Positions 1 through 8,722 of a stretch of DNA of 18,346 nt are shown here, piece by piece. Source of the DNA: Enteropsectra breve (Eukaryota; Microsporidia); the NCBI GenBank assembly GCA_024243835.1, contig JALPMN010000555.1, positions 1 to 18,346 on the forward strand, written 5' to 3'. The notes beneath the pieces are model-generated. The model saw only the letters and a program-made list of their open reading frames with translations. It ran no database searches and had not been told where the DNA came from. Every line of letters begins with the position of its first letter. The stretch's first letter is position 1. The position numbers and the translations under genes are program-made.

Positions 1-75
1 TTCAGCTTAAAATGATGTGAGCTTTAATTAAGCATGCTAAAAGCAGTCCCGTTAAAGATATTAAATTGATTCATT

Positions 76-3000
76 TTAATTATTTAAATTGCTGTTCTCA
101 ATCATGGTTTTAAAGTATCCGAGTTCTTCTTTATAAGTATGATAAAGACTTTTAACCGCAGCCTGTGCAGATTCTCTGCGTGCATCCATTAAGTAGCTCC
201 TTAAAATAAATGCTGTGCATTTCTGAGACAAAGTTCTGTCTGCACCGTGTTTATCATCGCACATTCGGTGAATGAGTTCCACTGCTCTCTCAAATGCTGT
301 TTTATCCTCATCCTCTAGCAATAGCGCTAAGAGAGCCTCATAGCTGCCTACCATCTGAAAGCTGCATCCTTTGATGTAGCTCATATACTCCCTGCGTATA
401 AGTTCTTCACACTTTTTATTTTGATCAAATATTCTAATAAAGAGCTGCTGCAGATTGCCACAATTCTCTTTATACTCCTTAAGATACCACAGGCTGTAGA
501 GCGAATTGACGCTTAGAAGAAGTTCTTCAACTTCTCTATTGCCCTGGATGCTGCTAAAAAGCCATTTTATATTTTCTGTTGTATGGGAGCCATTATTTAT
601 GGCACTTCCCTGCCCTGCACAGATGTCTCTCGAAATCAGCACCTTCAAAGTCTCTAACTTTTCATTTTCTCCCAAAAATTTCAAAAATGCGCCGTCGTTT
701 GTCTCCTCGAACATGTCCATCGCCAATGATGAATTTGTCTGACAGTATTTCAACAGCACTTCCATCTCTAGTTTCTCTCTTAGCTCGGCCCTTAAGTCTT
801 CTCGTTCATACAGCAGGTTAAACAAAGCCTCTGAATAGTTATTCACCACAAATTCAGTACATTCGCTGTAGAGCCTCTTGTTTTTAACTGCCATCTCTAA
901 AATAAATTCATTTTTTCTAAATTCAGAAATCTCACAGTCAAGGCCAAAGGCCGTAATTATTTCTGCAGAAAGAGATTTATTCTCTACTCCATTTAAAATA
1001 ACTTTGCTGTAATAAAGCTCTAAACTTGCCGTGTATTTAACAGCCATTTCATTCATGGCACTCAGAACCGATTCTCTGAAGTTCTTTATGTGATAAAAAT
1101 AAATAAAGTCGAGAACCTGTGCATTGTGCTCTTTAAGCTCCTTGTTCGGGTTAATAACACAGTCCTTCCACAGATCATATGCCTTCTTTCTAACTAAGAG
1201 ATGCGGATCGTTCTTCATGTAAAACAGGAGTGGCACATGGCTTATTAGCTCTAGACAGTTCAGGCGCACCAGATGGTCCTCATATATAGCACTCTTTACT
1301 ACAAAAAGGAACACATGGCGTCTGACATCTTCAATATCACTGCCTTTGTTCAAAATCTGCTTAAAGGCTTTTACAGCAACTTCCCTTTCATTCTGCAGCT
1401 GGCTTAAAAACAAGCCTTTGAGAATGTCAATAAAACTGCTAATGTATGTGTTAAACTCACTTAACTCGCAGGCAGCTGCAATGAAGCAAGGACTGATGCT
1501 TCCCTGTTTACCGCTCAACACATACTGCAGTATTTGCTTGTTCAGCACAGAATCGCCTTTGGACTTTAATATCTTGACCATATAAGTCGCAGTCTGCATT
1601 TTATGTGAATTCTCAATTAAAATCTTGTAGTCTTCGAACTTCGAGTAAATGGCATACACTCTGCTCACCACACAGACCTCCTCTGATTTGTACAAGTTCT
1701 GCACGGCATACTTATTCAGATTATTGAAAATAAGGCTTCCCGCACACAGAAGATCTGTCTCTTTCGTTATGTTTTGTATTCTCAAAAGGATGTCTAGCAC
1801 ATCGTTCGTATATTCTGAAATATATTTGAAGAACACCTGTAGCAAAATACTAAGTGAATTAAAGCAAAGGTAGTTATTAAAAAGTATATTCCTGAAGATA
1901 GAAAAGAATGAGGGGGCGTACTTCTTGTCCACAAGCGCCTGCACAAGCTCTGCAAAGACGTTATTAATCTCCTGATTTTCAACAGATATTGAATTGAGCG
2001 CCCTTTTAGACAAAATACAAATGGTGTTGTTAGTGTTGTTGAGCAACGGGATGATTTTGTCCGTGAACTTAAGAACATCTTCCCTGGTAAGCAGTGCAGG
2101 GCTGATGTACGAGAGCAGCAGTATCTTTGAGGGACTGTTTGCAGGGCTTCCCAGAATACTCAGTATTTTGTCTAGCAGAATATAAAGCGTGTATTTATTG
2201 TTGAGTGTTTGCCTGAATACAAACTCTATGCGCTTTTTCTGGCTGCGGTAGTCTTCTTTATTCTGCAGATAAAACAGTGTTCTTTTGTAGGAAAAGTCGG
2301 CTGGCTCCTTCTCTATTTTCTCATTATCAAGAGCCATTTTTTGTGCTACTTCCTTTTCTATCTGATCATCTATTTCACTTATAAAGCCATCAAATAACTC
2401 AACAATATAGTATTTCGCGATATCACGGTGAATAAACACTAAATTAAACGCTTTCTCAATATTATCAACGCCTTCTAGACCAGTGAATGTTGATTTTCCA
2501 TTTAGATGATTAATTTCTGCCCGATGATACTCACTGTAAAAGCTATGTGGCTGTTCTTCCAAAAACAAAGCCCTAAACTCCTCATTTCTTGCTGCATATA
2601 TAAATTTCAAGTTAGGGTTTAACCTCTCGTAAATATCACCGTCTTTAAACTCAAAGATTCTGTCAAGCAGTCTCGCAACATTTTCAAAGGCTCTACTTTT
2701 TGTATTTTCCTGTGCTGCTTTGATATATGAATCATAGTTTAATACGCAGTTTAATATCTGTATTAGCGTTGCTTTGTCGCTTTGTGATTTTAACTGTATC
2801 AAAAATACCTTGCAGTAGAATACAAAGCTCCATTCGTTAATGCCTGGGATTATCTCTGCAGCTGACCTCTCCTTAAAATAGTCAATAAGCTCATCTTCAT
2901 AAATGAAGTTAATGTATTTCTCTGCCTCTTTGATCGTAACATCAGCATAGTTTTTTGTGATTATATTAAAAAGATCTTTATCAATCGCAGTGCTATCACA

Positions 3001-4083
3001 CATATTTTTATAGCTGTAAACTAGGCGACGAAATACGTCTTCCTCTGTGTACAGCCTTTTCCATATAGTGCCGGCCAGAGCTGCATCATTTTCTATAGCT
3101 GCTTTCAGAAGATCCTCTAAAAATGGATAGTTCTTCAGCAGAGCAATGACTTGCTCAATGTTCTTTGACAAATATAGGCCCATTGGCTTGTTGTAGCTGA
3201 AATTTACAAAATAGTCATAAATATCTGCAGGAGAATGCTTGTCGTTATTGAAAAACTCGTATCGCTCATAGTCTTTGGGCAGCGGCATGATGGGTGCGTG
3301 TGCAATGTGCTTGTATCTATAGTAGTATGTGTAGTCACCTCTGTTTGCATATGCAGCCATATTATCAACAAAATTGATATTTTGCCAGTAGTTAAAAATG
3401 AATTTCTTGAATTTCCGGTATTTCAAAAGATGAGAAAATACATCCTCATTGTACGCAGTGCCAGATGAAATCTGCATGTGGTTCATCCCTGCAAACAGAT
3501 CAACATCATCCAGCAGGGCTTTGTCCTCAAATACGAGATCTATAAAGTTGTACGGGAGCTTCGATTTTATGTTACTAAGAAAGTTTAATGCTTCCTTCAT
3601 ATTAAAGACGGAGGCCTTGATGAACTTTTGAATTGTGGCTTTTTTAAAGAAAATGAATATGTTTTTCATAAACCTATAGCCCACGGTAATCATTTTGGTG
3701 CTCTTTCCTTGCAATACTTGGGCTTCTTTCGCCTTTAAAGCCGTATAGTTTTTTTCCAGAGTCTTTAGCAGCAGCTGTTCCCAGTGCCGTGACTTTACCT
3801 CATCATTTTTACGATATTTATAAACTAGGCAGCATTTATAAAATAGTTCCAGTGCCGCATTGTTCTCTACGGCCAAATTCTCATCAATAGCTCCACTTTC
3901 CAAAATTTTTAAAATTTCTCTTTTCGTACGCAAAGACAGTGCATTTAGATCATCGAGTGTTTTTATCCCATTTACGAAAGCCAAAGACGGCATTTTCGGC
4001 TTTTTGTATTTTTCTTGTGCAGCCAGCGCCTTCTCAGCCTTTGACCTTTTGTCATTGAGCAAAATGCCGGTTGGGAGATTCAT
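76..4083 (-). CDS. Large HEAT-like helical protein, tentatively proteasome adaptor Ecm29-like
   Basis: The protein is 1335 aa from the preferred start, or 1361 aa from an upstream in-frame ATG at 4161. I prefer 4083 because the codon is directly preceded by CCC on the coding strand and because the extra 26 residues are an odd hydrophobic stretch (FYLLLIFPKILP). The whole chain is leucine-rich amphipathic helix with no enzyme motif, signal peptide or clear membrane segment, as expected of a HEAT/ARM solenoid. The best family hint is around residues 950-1020: PLLFYMKNDPHLLVRKKA, then LWKD and, after about 30 residues, FRES. This resembles the Ecm29 pattern of an LYRYxxDPN motif, an IW motif and a later RES motif. 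Ecm29 tethers proteasome core and regulatory particle. The N-terminal half shows no recognisable Ecm29 signature, and the protein is shorter than the roughly 1850 aa of yeast and human Ecm29. Other HEAT scaffolds (condensin or cohesin loaders) remain possible. It is divergent from the Arp8-like gene. Confidence 0.5.
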   Translation of the reverse strand: MNLPTGILLNDKRSKAEKALAAQEKYKKPKMPSLAFVNGIKTLDDLNALSLRTKREILKILESGAIDENLAVENNAALELFYKCCLVYKYRKNDEVKSRHWEQLLLKTLEKNYTALKAKEAQVLQGKSTKMITVGYRFMKNIFIFFKKATIQKFIKASVFNMKEALNFLSNIKSKLPYNFIDLVFEDKALLDDVDLFAGMNHMQISSGTAYNEDVFSHLLKYRKFKKFIFNYWQNINFVDNMAAYANRGDYTYYYRYKHIAHAPIMPLPKDYERYEFFNNDKHSPADIYDYFVNFSYNKPMGLYLSKNIEQVIALLKNYPFLEDLLKAAIENDAALAGTIWKRLYTEEDVFRRLVYSYKNMCDSTAIDKDLFNIITKNYADVTIKEAEKYINFIYEDELIDYFKERSAAEIIPGINEWSFVFYCKVFLIQLKSQSDKATLIQILNCVLNYDSYIKAAQENTKSRAFENVARLLDRIFEFKDGDIYERLNPNLKFIYAARNEEFRALFLEEQPHSFYSEYHRAEINHLNGKSTFTGLEGVDNIEKAFNLVFIHRDIAKYYIVELFDGFISEIDDQIEKEVAQKMALDNEKIEKEPADFSYKRTLFYLQNKEDYRSQKKRIEFVFRQTLNNKYTLYILLDKILSILGSPANSPSKILLLSYISPALLTREDVLKFTDKIIPLLNNTNNTICILSKRALNSISVENQEINNVFAELVQALVDKKYAPSFFSIFRNILFNNYLCFNSLSILLQVFFKYISEYTNDVLDILLRIQNITKETDLLCAGSLIFNNLNKYAVQNLYKSEEVCVVSRVYAIYSKFEDYKILIENSHKMQTATYMVKILKSKGDSVLNKQILQYVLSGKQGSISPCFIAAACELSEFNTYISSFIDILKGLFLSQLQNEREVAVKAFKQILNKGSDIEDVRRHVFLFVVKSAIYEDHLVRLNCLELISHVPLLFYMKNDPHLLVRKKAYDLWKDCVINPNKELKEHNAQVLDFIYFYHIKNFRESVLSAMNEMAVKYTASLELYYSKVILNGVENKSLSAEIITAFGLDCEISEFRKNEFILEMAVKNKRLYSECTEFVVNNYSEALFNLLYEREDLRAELREKLEMEVLLKYCQTNSSLAMDMFEETNDGAFLKFLGENEKLETLKVLISRDICAGQGSAINNGSHTTENIKWLFSSIQGNREVEELLLSVNSLYSLWYLKEYKENCGNLQQLFIRIFDQNKKCEELIRREYMSYIKGCSFQMVGSYEALLALLLEDEDKTAFERAVELIHRMCDDKHGADRTLSQKCTAFILRSYLMDARRESAQAAVKSLYHTYKEELGYFKTMIENSNLNN

Positions 4084-4086
4084 GGG
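4084..4086 (-). promoter_or_regulatory. CCC motif abutting the preferred start codon
   Basis: On the minus strand the sequence reads TTTTACCC and then ATG at 4083. A CCC trinucleotide just upstream of the start has been reported as a common translation or transcription start feature in microsporidia. Here it decides between the two in-frame ATGs at 4161 and 4083. The upstream ATG has no such motif nearby. Confidence 0.45.
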
Positions 4087-4338
4087 TAAAATTTTTGGAA
4101 AAATTAAAAGAAGATAAAAGCAAGAGGTTTGCTCCGGCTTCAAGCTTTTATTAAAACTCATCGTTAAATGCTTGAATTCTTTATTATCGATAATATTCAG
4201 TGCATGGTGTTTTTATATTAAAAAATTTTTACTTTAGAGAGTATATATTAAACCTTGTATGATTGAATTACGTTACATAGCTTTTTATTCTTTTGTTTTT
4301 TTACTCTAAAAGGTTAAAAAAATAATATGCAAAAGTCA

Positions 4339-4341
4339 CCC
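4339..4341 (+). promoter_or_regulatory. CCC motif upstream of the Arp8-like start
   Basis: CACCCTGAA precedes the ATG at 4346, placing CCC at about -7 to -5. Comparable CCC triplets lie upstream of the genes starting at 4083, 6599 and 11271. It supports the chosen start; its function is inferred only from position. Confidence 0.4.
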
Positions 4342-4345
4342 TGAA

Positions 4346-5578
4346 ATGAAGTACAGCCCCAAATACAGCGAGCACTGCTTTGTGCCGATAGCAACAGCAA
4401 ACAAAAATACAACCAGCTACTTCATGCGCTCAGACATTACCTCTTATGTCCCAGATAAGTACAAATATCCCAAATACACCGGAAAATACAGGCCTCTTAG
4501 GACGATTATCGACAATGGATGTCTCTTCATCGAAGACATAAGAATCGAAACTGATCTCTTCCATAACTCCCGCTACAATGTAGAGAAGTACCAGAATGTT
4601 TCTGTGTGCAAAGACAAACTCTACCAGCAGATATGCGAGGCTCTTACACAGCTAAAGCCGCTCAGCGAAGAGGATCTTGCCGATGAATCTGCCAGTGAAG
4701 AGGAGCCTTCAGGAAAAGAAGAGCAATCGTGTATTAATGAAGCAGAAGATAAAAAGATAAAGACGAATGACTGTGGCAACGATTCAAAAAACCGTTTTGT
4801 ACAGCTTATTTTTTCAGATTTCTTTTGCAGATCTGATTTAATTTCTCTTGTTGATATTTTTGTCACAAAGCTGTGCTACAGAGGCATAATGCTGCTGCCG
4901 ATGTCCCTAAGCATCAGCCTGGGACTTTCCAAAAATAATTCAATTTATATTTATGAAAATGGATTCTCTTTTATCGACGACTTTATGCTGGCTGATGCCT
5001 ACGAGTACAAGCAGATGGAAGAGCAATATCCAGAAACTACTATCGATGATGAGGATTTTGTTGAGGAGTTCAGCCGCATGCGGGTGCTAGATGATTCTCA
5101 CAGGTTCAGCTGCATGATATGCGAGTATAAGGAAGACAGTAAGGAGAAAATAGAGACTCATCTGTTAAAGGAGCATAAAGAGAAGATGAAAGCGAGTGAT
5201 GCTGGAAATGAGAGTTTAATAATCAAAGGCGAAACTGAAAAAGAGGCCCAACAACAAGCGGAAAATCCTGTAACTGAGAATAACCTGTCAGAACACTATT
5301 ACGTTTTTGAGAGGGGCAGCACATTTACAGAGGCATTTGAAAATAGGAAAAAATACCTGTTTTCTAAAGAAAAACTGGAGAAACTCAGTGAAAATATTTA
5401 TTCAGTAAAAGGAGACTGTGAGGGGGCAGAGAAGTTAGAAAATTACTATGAAACAGCAATGCTGGGTGCATCGCTAATTTCACAACTGGAGTGTGCGGCT
5501 GATCTCTGGATGACTGATGTTGAGTGGACAAGGGTGAGGCTTAGGGCCTTGAAAGAAAAGCTACTGTTTTTTATCTAA
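4346..5578 (+). CDS. Divergent actin-related protein, Arp8-like, with an inserted C2H2 zinc finger
   Basis: The protein is 410 aa. The C-terminus reads GASLISQLECAADLWMT and then EW, with RLRALKEK. This follows the end of Arp8 proteins (WKGGAVLAxLD, ELW, W, GxRxLxE). The middle (FVQLIFSDFFCRSDL and then RGIMLLPMSLSISLGLS) fits the Arp segment with a vIpDxFxR motif followed by ESLxxxxGxGxS. The N-terminal NKNTTSYFMRSD resembles the start of fungal Arp8. Arp8 pairs with Arp4 and actin in the INO80 remodeller and binds linker DNA. The phosphate-2 loop (DIGxxKT) is replaced by YIYENGFS, so nucleotide binding is unlikely. Residues about 105-140 are an acidic, low-complexity linker. Between the halves lies a C2H2 finger, C256-x2-C259-x12-H272-x4-H277, followed by a charged linker. 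The Arp assignment is by motif reading only; another Arp, or a lineage-specific zinc-finger protein, is possible. Confidence 0.6.
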   Translation: MKYSPKYSEHCFVPIATANKNTTSYFMRSDITSYVPDKYKYPKYTGKYRPLRTIIDNGCLFIEDIRIETDLFHNSRYNVEKYQNVSVCKDKLYQQICEALTQLKPLSEEDLADESASEEEPSGKEEQSCINEAEDKKIKTNDCGNDSKNRFVQLIFSDFFCRSDLISLVDIFVTKLCYRGIMLLPMSLSISLGLSKNNSIYIYENGFSFIDDFMLADAYEYKQMEEQYPETTIDDEDFVEEFSRMRVLDDSHRFSCMICEYKEDSKEKIETHLLKEHKEKMKASDAGNESLIIKGETEKEAQQQAENPVTENNLSEHYYVFERGSTFTEAFENRKKYLFSKEKLEKLSENIYSVKGDCEGAEKLENYYETAMLGASLISQLECAADLWMTDVEWTRVRLRALKEKLLFFI

Positions 5579-5942
5579 ACAACTTTGTTGCTAAAATAAT
5601 GTTTAACACATGAATAGCAGTATTATTTTGTTACAAATCGTTCTTTAATAAATAAATATTCATGCACTTCTTTCATTTTTTTTCATGCAAAAGTATTTTC
5701 AGCCGCAACACAAACAAATTAGGATACTTCTCTTTAAAATACGAGTGGTAAATTCTAGAATAAAATCTTGATCTAATACTGTTTTGAATGGATATTAATC
5801 TTTTATTAAAAGCCAAATAAAGAAATGAGATCGTTACTATTAAACATTTTAGAATTTTAAAAATCCATTCTGCTTGTAGTTATTCAAAATACAACAATTG
5901 TGTCTGCTACTTTATTAAAGAAACTCAATTTTTATTATTTTA
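5579..5942. other. AT-rich convergent intergenic gap
   Basis: This 364-bp gap lies between the 3' ends of two converging genes. It holds AATAAA-like stretches near 5650 that could serve 3' end formation. I see no tRNA, no conserved RNA motif and no convincing short ORF on either strand. Confidence 0.6.
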
Positions 5943-6599
5943 TCATTTATCTAGCTTGTACATATAAGAAACATCTGCCCAGTATGCCTTTTTATCCCGT
6001 ATTTCTATTACAATGTTCTTGTCACAGCTCTGCTTAATGCACTTGTAATCCTCACCATCTATGGAGCATCGGTCTATGAAGGTGCTTGCATTTCCGTGTG
6101 AGACAAATTCGTGCGCATTTTCAGGACAGCCATTGAGCAGCGCATACTCAGAATCAGCATCCGGAAACAGGGGGAACTCCTCCATTATCGACAGCCCGCT
6201 TGGCACCGGATCATCTACCGCCTCGTATGATTCTTTCAGATATTTTATGTAGTTGAAGGCTGTATCAATGGTGTTCTTGGCTATGTCTCTCTTGATCATG
6301 TTCATCCTCTCGGTCTGCTCCTTGTAGTAGTGGCTGTCAATAAGCTCTCCAGGACGCAGCCAGCTCTCGTTGTTCTTCTCGTCCATCTTCGCAAGCTCAT
6401 CAAGAATATCGAATGGGAAAAACTCTGCAAAATCGGTATGTATTTTTTGGAAGTTGTCATCCTGCGAATCATCATGCTTGTTCATGTCAACATTGGGAAT
6501 GAGATCTATGTAAAACGGTCCTGGAAGCGGTGCGGGGCAGTCATACTCCCACTTTATCATCTCCTCAAAATTTGCACTGTCTTTCGAGCTTTTATTCAT
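5943..6599 (-). CDS. Probable Paf1-complex subunit Paf1, reduced
   Basis: The protein is 218 aa, acidic and soluble, without membrane segments. The order of motifs resembles Paf1, the scaffold of the RNA polymerase II-associated elongation complex. At residues 19-35 an aromatic and proline-rich stretch (YDCPAPLPGPF) could match the N-terminal xYxNxLPxxP region. SWLRPGELID at 79-88 matches the family's SWLRRTEYIS. Residues about 101-150 (MIKRDIAKNTIDTAF, then FPLFPD) match the stretch in which Paf1 has an IEKTFE motif, a P-rich turn and LPxFPD. The C-terminal VIEIRDKKAYWADV resembles the FVFRDGxxYYNEL segment near the end of the Paf1 core. Typical Paf1 proteins are 400-530 aa, so linkers and the acidic tail are gone. 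A CCC triplet lies 11-13 bases before the ATG. No single motif is decisive. Confidence 0.55.
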   Translation of the reverse strand: MNKSSKDSANFEEMIKWEYDCPAPLPGPFYIDLIPNVDMNKHDDSQDDNFQKIHTDFAEFFPFDILDELAKMDEKNNESWLRPGELIDSHYYKEQTERMNMIKRDIAKNTIDTAFNYIKYLKESYEAVDDPVPSGLSIMEEFPLFPDADSEYALLNGCPENAHEFVSHGNASTFIDRCSIDGEDYKCIKQSCDKNIVIEIRDKKAYWADVSYMYKLDK

Positions 6600-6609
6600 A
6601 TTTTTGCAA

Positions 6610-6612
6610 GGG
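6610..6612 (-). promoter_or_regulatory. CCC motif upstream of the Paf1-like start
   Basis: The minus strand reads GGCCCTTGCAAAAAT before the ATG at 6599. The spacing is wider than at the 4083 and 4346 starts, so support is weaker. Confidence 0.3.
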
Positions 6613-6817
6613 CCATTAAAAAGCGATTTAAAAATCTACAAATAGCATTAAACTGAATATTATTTGAGAAAATAACATGTTTAGATCTTTCATGAGTGGA
6701 AAGATGCCGGAAAATATAATCGGCGAGCCAGATATAATTTTGCCTTTATTTAGATTATATTTTTTTTCATTTCTTAAAAATATACTTTAATAGTTTAGGA
6801 CATGAAATAAAAGCTTA

Positions 6818-7036
6818 TTTATTTAGACTTATTCTATAGAGCTTATTGTTGATGGTTAGTTTCAAAAGCTTGTCTTCACTGCACTCGGAAAGCTCTAAAA
6901 GAAGTGTCTCTCCCTCCTGCGATATGGTCTTTGTAAAACACTCTCCATCAAATTCATACTGAGCCACAATTTCTGTATCGATAGCATCACTCACGATAAT
7001 TAATTTCTCATCCACAAACTGCAGAATGCCCTTGTA
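6818..7036 (-). other. In-frame open extension after the beta-adaptin TGA (73 codons)
   Basis: Immediately after the TGA at 7037-7039 the same frame stays open for 73 codons to a TAA at 6815-6817. The first residues are YKGILQFVDEKLIIVSD. There is no ATG in this stretch, so it could be translated only by readthrough, or as the true C-terminus if the TGA is a sequence error or a recent mutation. The residues alternate hydrophobic and polar (EIVAQYEFDG, TLLLELSEC, LLKLTINNKL) as in beta strands, which would suit a remnant appendage domain after an adaptin hinge. This is inference from composition. Confidence 0.5.
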
Positions 7037-8722
7037 TCACTCGGAATCAATGCACAGAGGGAAATTCTTCAAATTATATGTTCTTTTGTTGAGTATTGTA
7101 TCAAGCTCGCTCTTTAAGAGTTCATCGATGCTTTCATTGTCTACAGAGAGCAAACTATCACCTGATGCAGTATTATGAAAGTCAACCGACAGTTCTTCTT
7201 CACTAGAGCGTTTGCAAAAGCTTAGTTTCCGCGGCGGGGTGAAAATATCTGCTGAAATGTTATCGATATGCCTTATTATGATAGAAATCCTTCTGTTTTT
7301 GGGATTTTCTCTGCTTAGTTCTTCCAGCTTTTCCAGGCACTCTTCTTTATTAATCTTTTGATCAATAAACATCAGTGAGTAAAACCTTAACAGTGTTACT
7401 GCATTTTCCATCCTGTCAGCCTCATTTATAAATGTTGGAATGCCTTTGCAGCACTTCAGTGAGACTTCTATTATTTCATTCAGGTGATTGGGCTGTTTAA
7501 TCCCATTAAAATGTCCCTCAATAGCCACTTTCCACTCATCTGAGATATCTTTTGTGTAGTAAATGGCTGAAAGCGTTGCAAGTGAATCAGTATCCATATC
7601 TTTAGCAATTTCAGTTAAAATACCATTTTCCAAAGATAATTTGAAAATTAGTGCCCTCGTTCCAACGCATCTCCTGTACTCTCTTTTGATCTCCTGTATT
7701 GCGAGATCATCTTTGATTTTAAAGAGAATAGCAATTTTGCGCATTTTAATATACTCAGGATCATCCGAATGGATCAAAAAATAAGAACTATCTGCACCGA
7801 TACCAAGCGATATAAGTCTATCAATATAAATGAGGAGACTGTACAGTTGCTCGTTTCTCGTGTTGATAAAACCAAGCGCATGTTCCATTATCCTTATAGG
7901 TTCTATCCTCAGGTTATTAAGCAGAATCTTGCTTGAAAGGTAAAAAAGAGATAAATCAGTGGAATAAACGAGATTTTCTAGATGATCCGTAAAGACATCT
8001 GAGAAGGGGCGATACTTGATTATTGTTAGCAGAATACGCAGTAGAGAAAAGTCCTCAGTCAAATGGTGTGCAGCTAAAAGCTCCGCAAGGATGTTGTCTT
8101 CGACGAGGCATTCGTGCCTTTCAATGACTAAAAGCGAGCGCAGCGCATTTTGAAGAACTACTTTGTCATCGGATTTCAACAGGCTTTTCAAGATACGCGC
8201 AAAGCCATGCTCTGCAAAGAGCTCCTTTTCTTTCAGATAAAGCTGCCCGATAGCCAGGGCCAGCGATGCATGCGCCTCAGGATTTTCCTGAACGCATATC
8301 TTTTTAACATCGTAGATATAGTTTTTGAGAGCAGAAACATCTGAAAGAGCAACAAGATCAGTGAGTGCCTTCTTCTGAATACTCACATTTTTGCTATTTA
8401 GCTCGGCAACAAACGTACTGGTGAATGCATTTTCGAAGAGTTTTTGTTTTATATCATCTCGTTTGTTATCATCTCGTTTGCACCATCGTAAAAAGAGGCA
8501 TGCGAAAGACTTCTGCCTCGCATCAAGCGAATCGATTATTCTCAGAATGTCCGCTGACACACAGCTCAGATCGTGGCCTTCCTGTGCCATGCTCAGCAGG
8601 ACCCTCAGTAGCTTCGCCTGCACCACATCGCCCTTGATTCCATTTTTCAGTGCCTCTTTCTCAACCGGCTTTTCGATTGCAGAGTCAAAATACTGCGTTA
8701 GTTTATCTATGGATGCATTCAT
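7037..8722 (-). CDS. AP-complex beta-adaptin-like large subunit (perhaps AP-3 beta)
   Basis: The protein is 561 aa, an alpha-solenoid of adaptin type. The N-terminus (AKLLRVLLSMAQEGHDLS, then LFLRW) follows the beta-adaptin pattern of AMKRVIAxMxxGxDVS and then YLxxYA. Residues about 115-260 follow the adaptin order: an ALxxLxxxxD segment, an AHASLALAIGQLY helix like the family's RKxAAxAIxKLY, then KSLLKSDDKVVLQNAL. At about 315-335, DDPEYIKMRKIAIL matches DPxxIKxxKLEIL of beta subunits; the wording is nearer AP-3 beta than AP-1/2 beta. Beta-adaptins form the coat trunk that sorts cargo at the Golgi and endosomes. The C-terminal 100 residues are serine-rich and acidic, like an adaptin hinge. 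Usual family length is 700-1100 aa, so the appendage is missing or lies beyond the TGA. The divergent neighbour is SOF1. Confidence 0.72.
   Translation of the reverse strand: MNASIDKLTQYFDSAIEKPVEKEALKNGIKGDVVQAKLLRVLLSMAQEGHDLSCVSADILRIIDSLDARQKSFACLFLRWCKRDDNKRDDIKQKLFENAFTSTFVAELNSKNVSIQKKALTDLVALSDVSALKNYIYDVKKICVQENPEAHASLALAIGQLYLKEKELFAEHGFARILKSLLKSDDKVVLQNALRSLLVIERHECLVEDNILAELLAAHHLTEDFSLLRILLTIIKYRPFSDVFTDHLENLVYSTDLSLFYLSSKILLNNLRIEPIRIMEHALGFINTRNEQLYSLLIYIDRLISLGIGADSSYFLIHSDDPEYIKMRKIAILFKIKDDLAIQEIKREYRRCVGTRALIFKLSLENGILTEIAKDMDTDSLATLSAIYYTKDISDEWKVAIEGHFNGIKQPNHLNEIIEVSLKCCKGIPTFINEADRMENAVTLLRFYSLMFIDQKINKEECLEKLEELSRENPKNRRISIIIRHIDNISADIFTPPRKLSFCKRSSEEELSVDFHNTASGDSLLSVDNESIDELLKSELDTILNKRTYNLKNFPLCIDSE
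8453..8482 (-). repeat. 15-bp tandem duplication inside the beta-adaptin gene
   Basis: The plus strand shows atcatctcgtttgtt followed by atcatctcgtttgca, two copies with a 15-bp period. In the protein it gives KRDDNKRDDIK, a charged insertion between two solenoid helices. It keeps the frame and looks like a recent slippage duplication. Confidence 0.8.

Noticed and set aside
6815..7015. Separate 66-aa gene starting at 7015
   Set aside because: Its first codon is GTG, it has no ATG, and its frame is continuous with the beta-adaptin gene across one TGA. It is better described as an extension of that frame.
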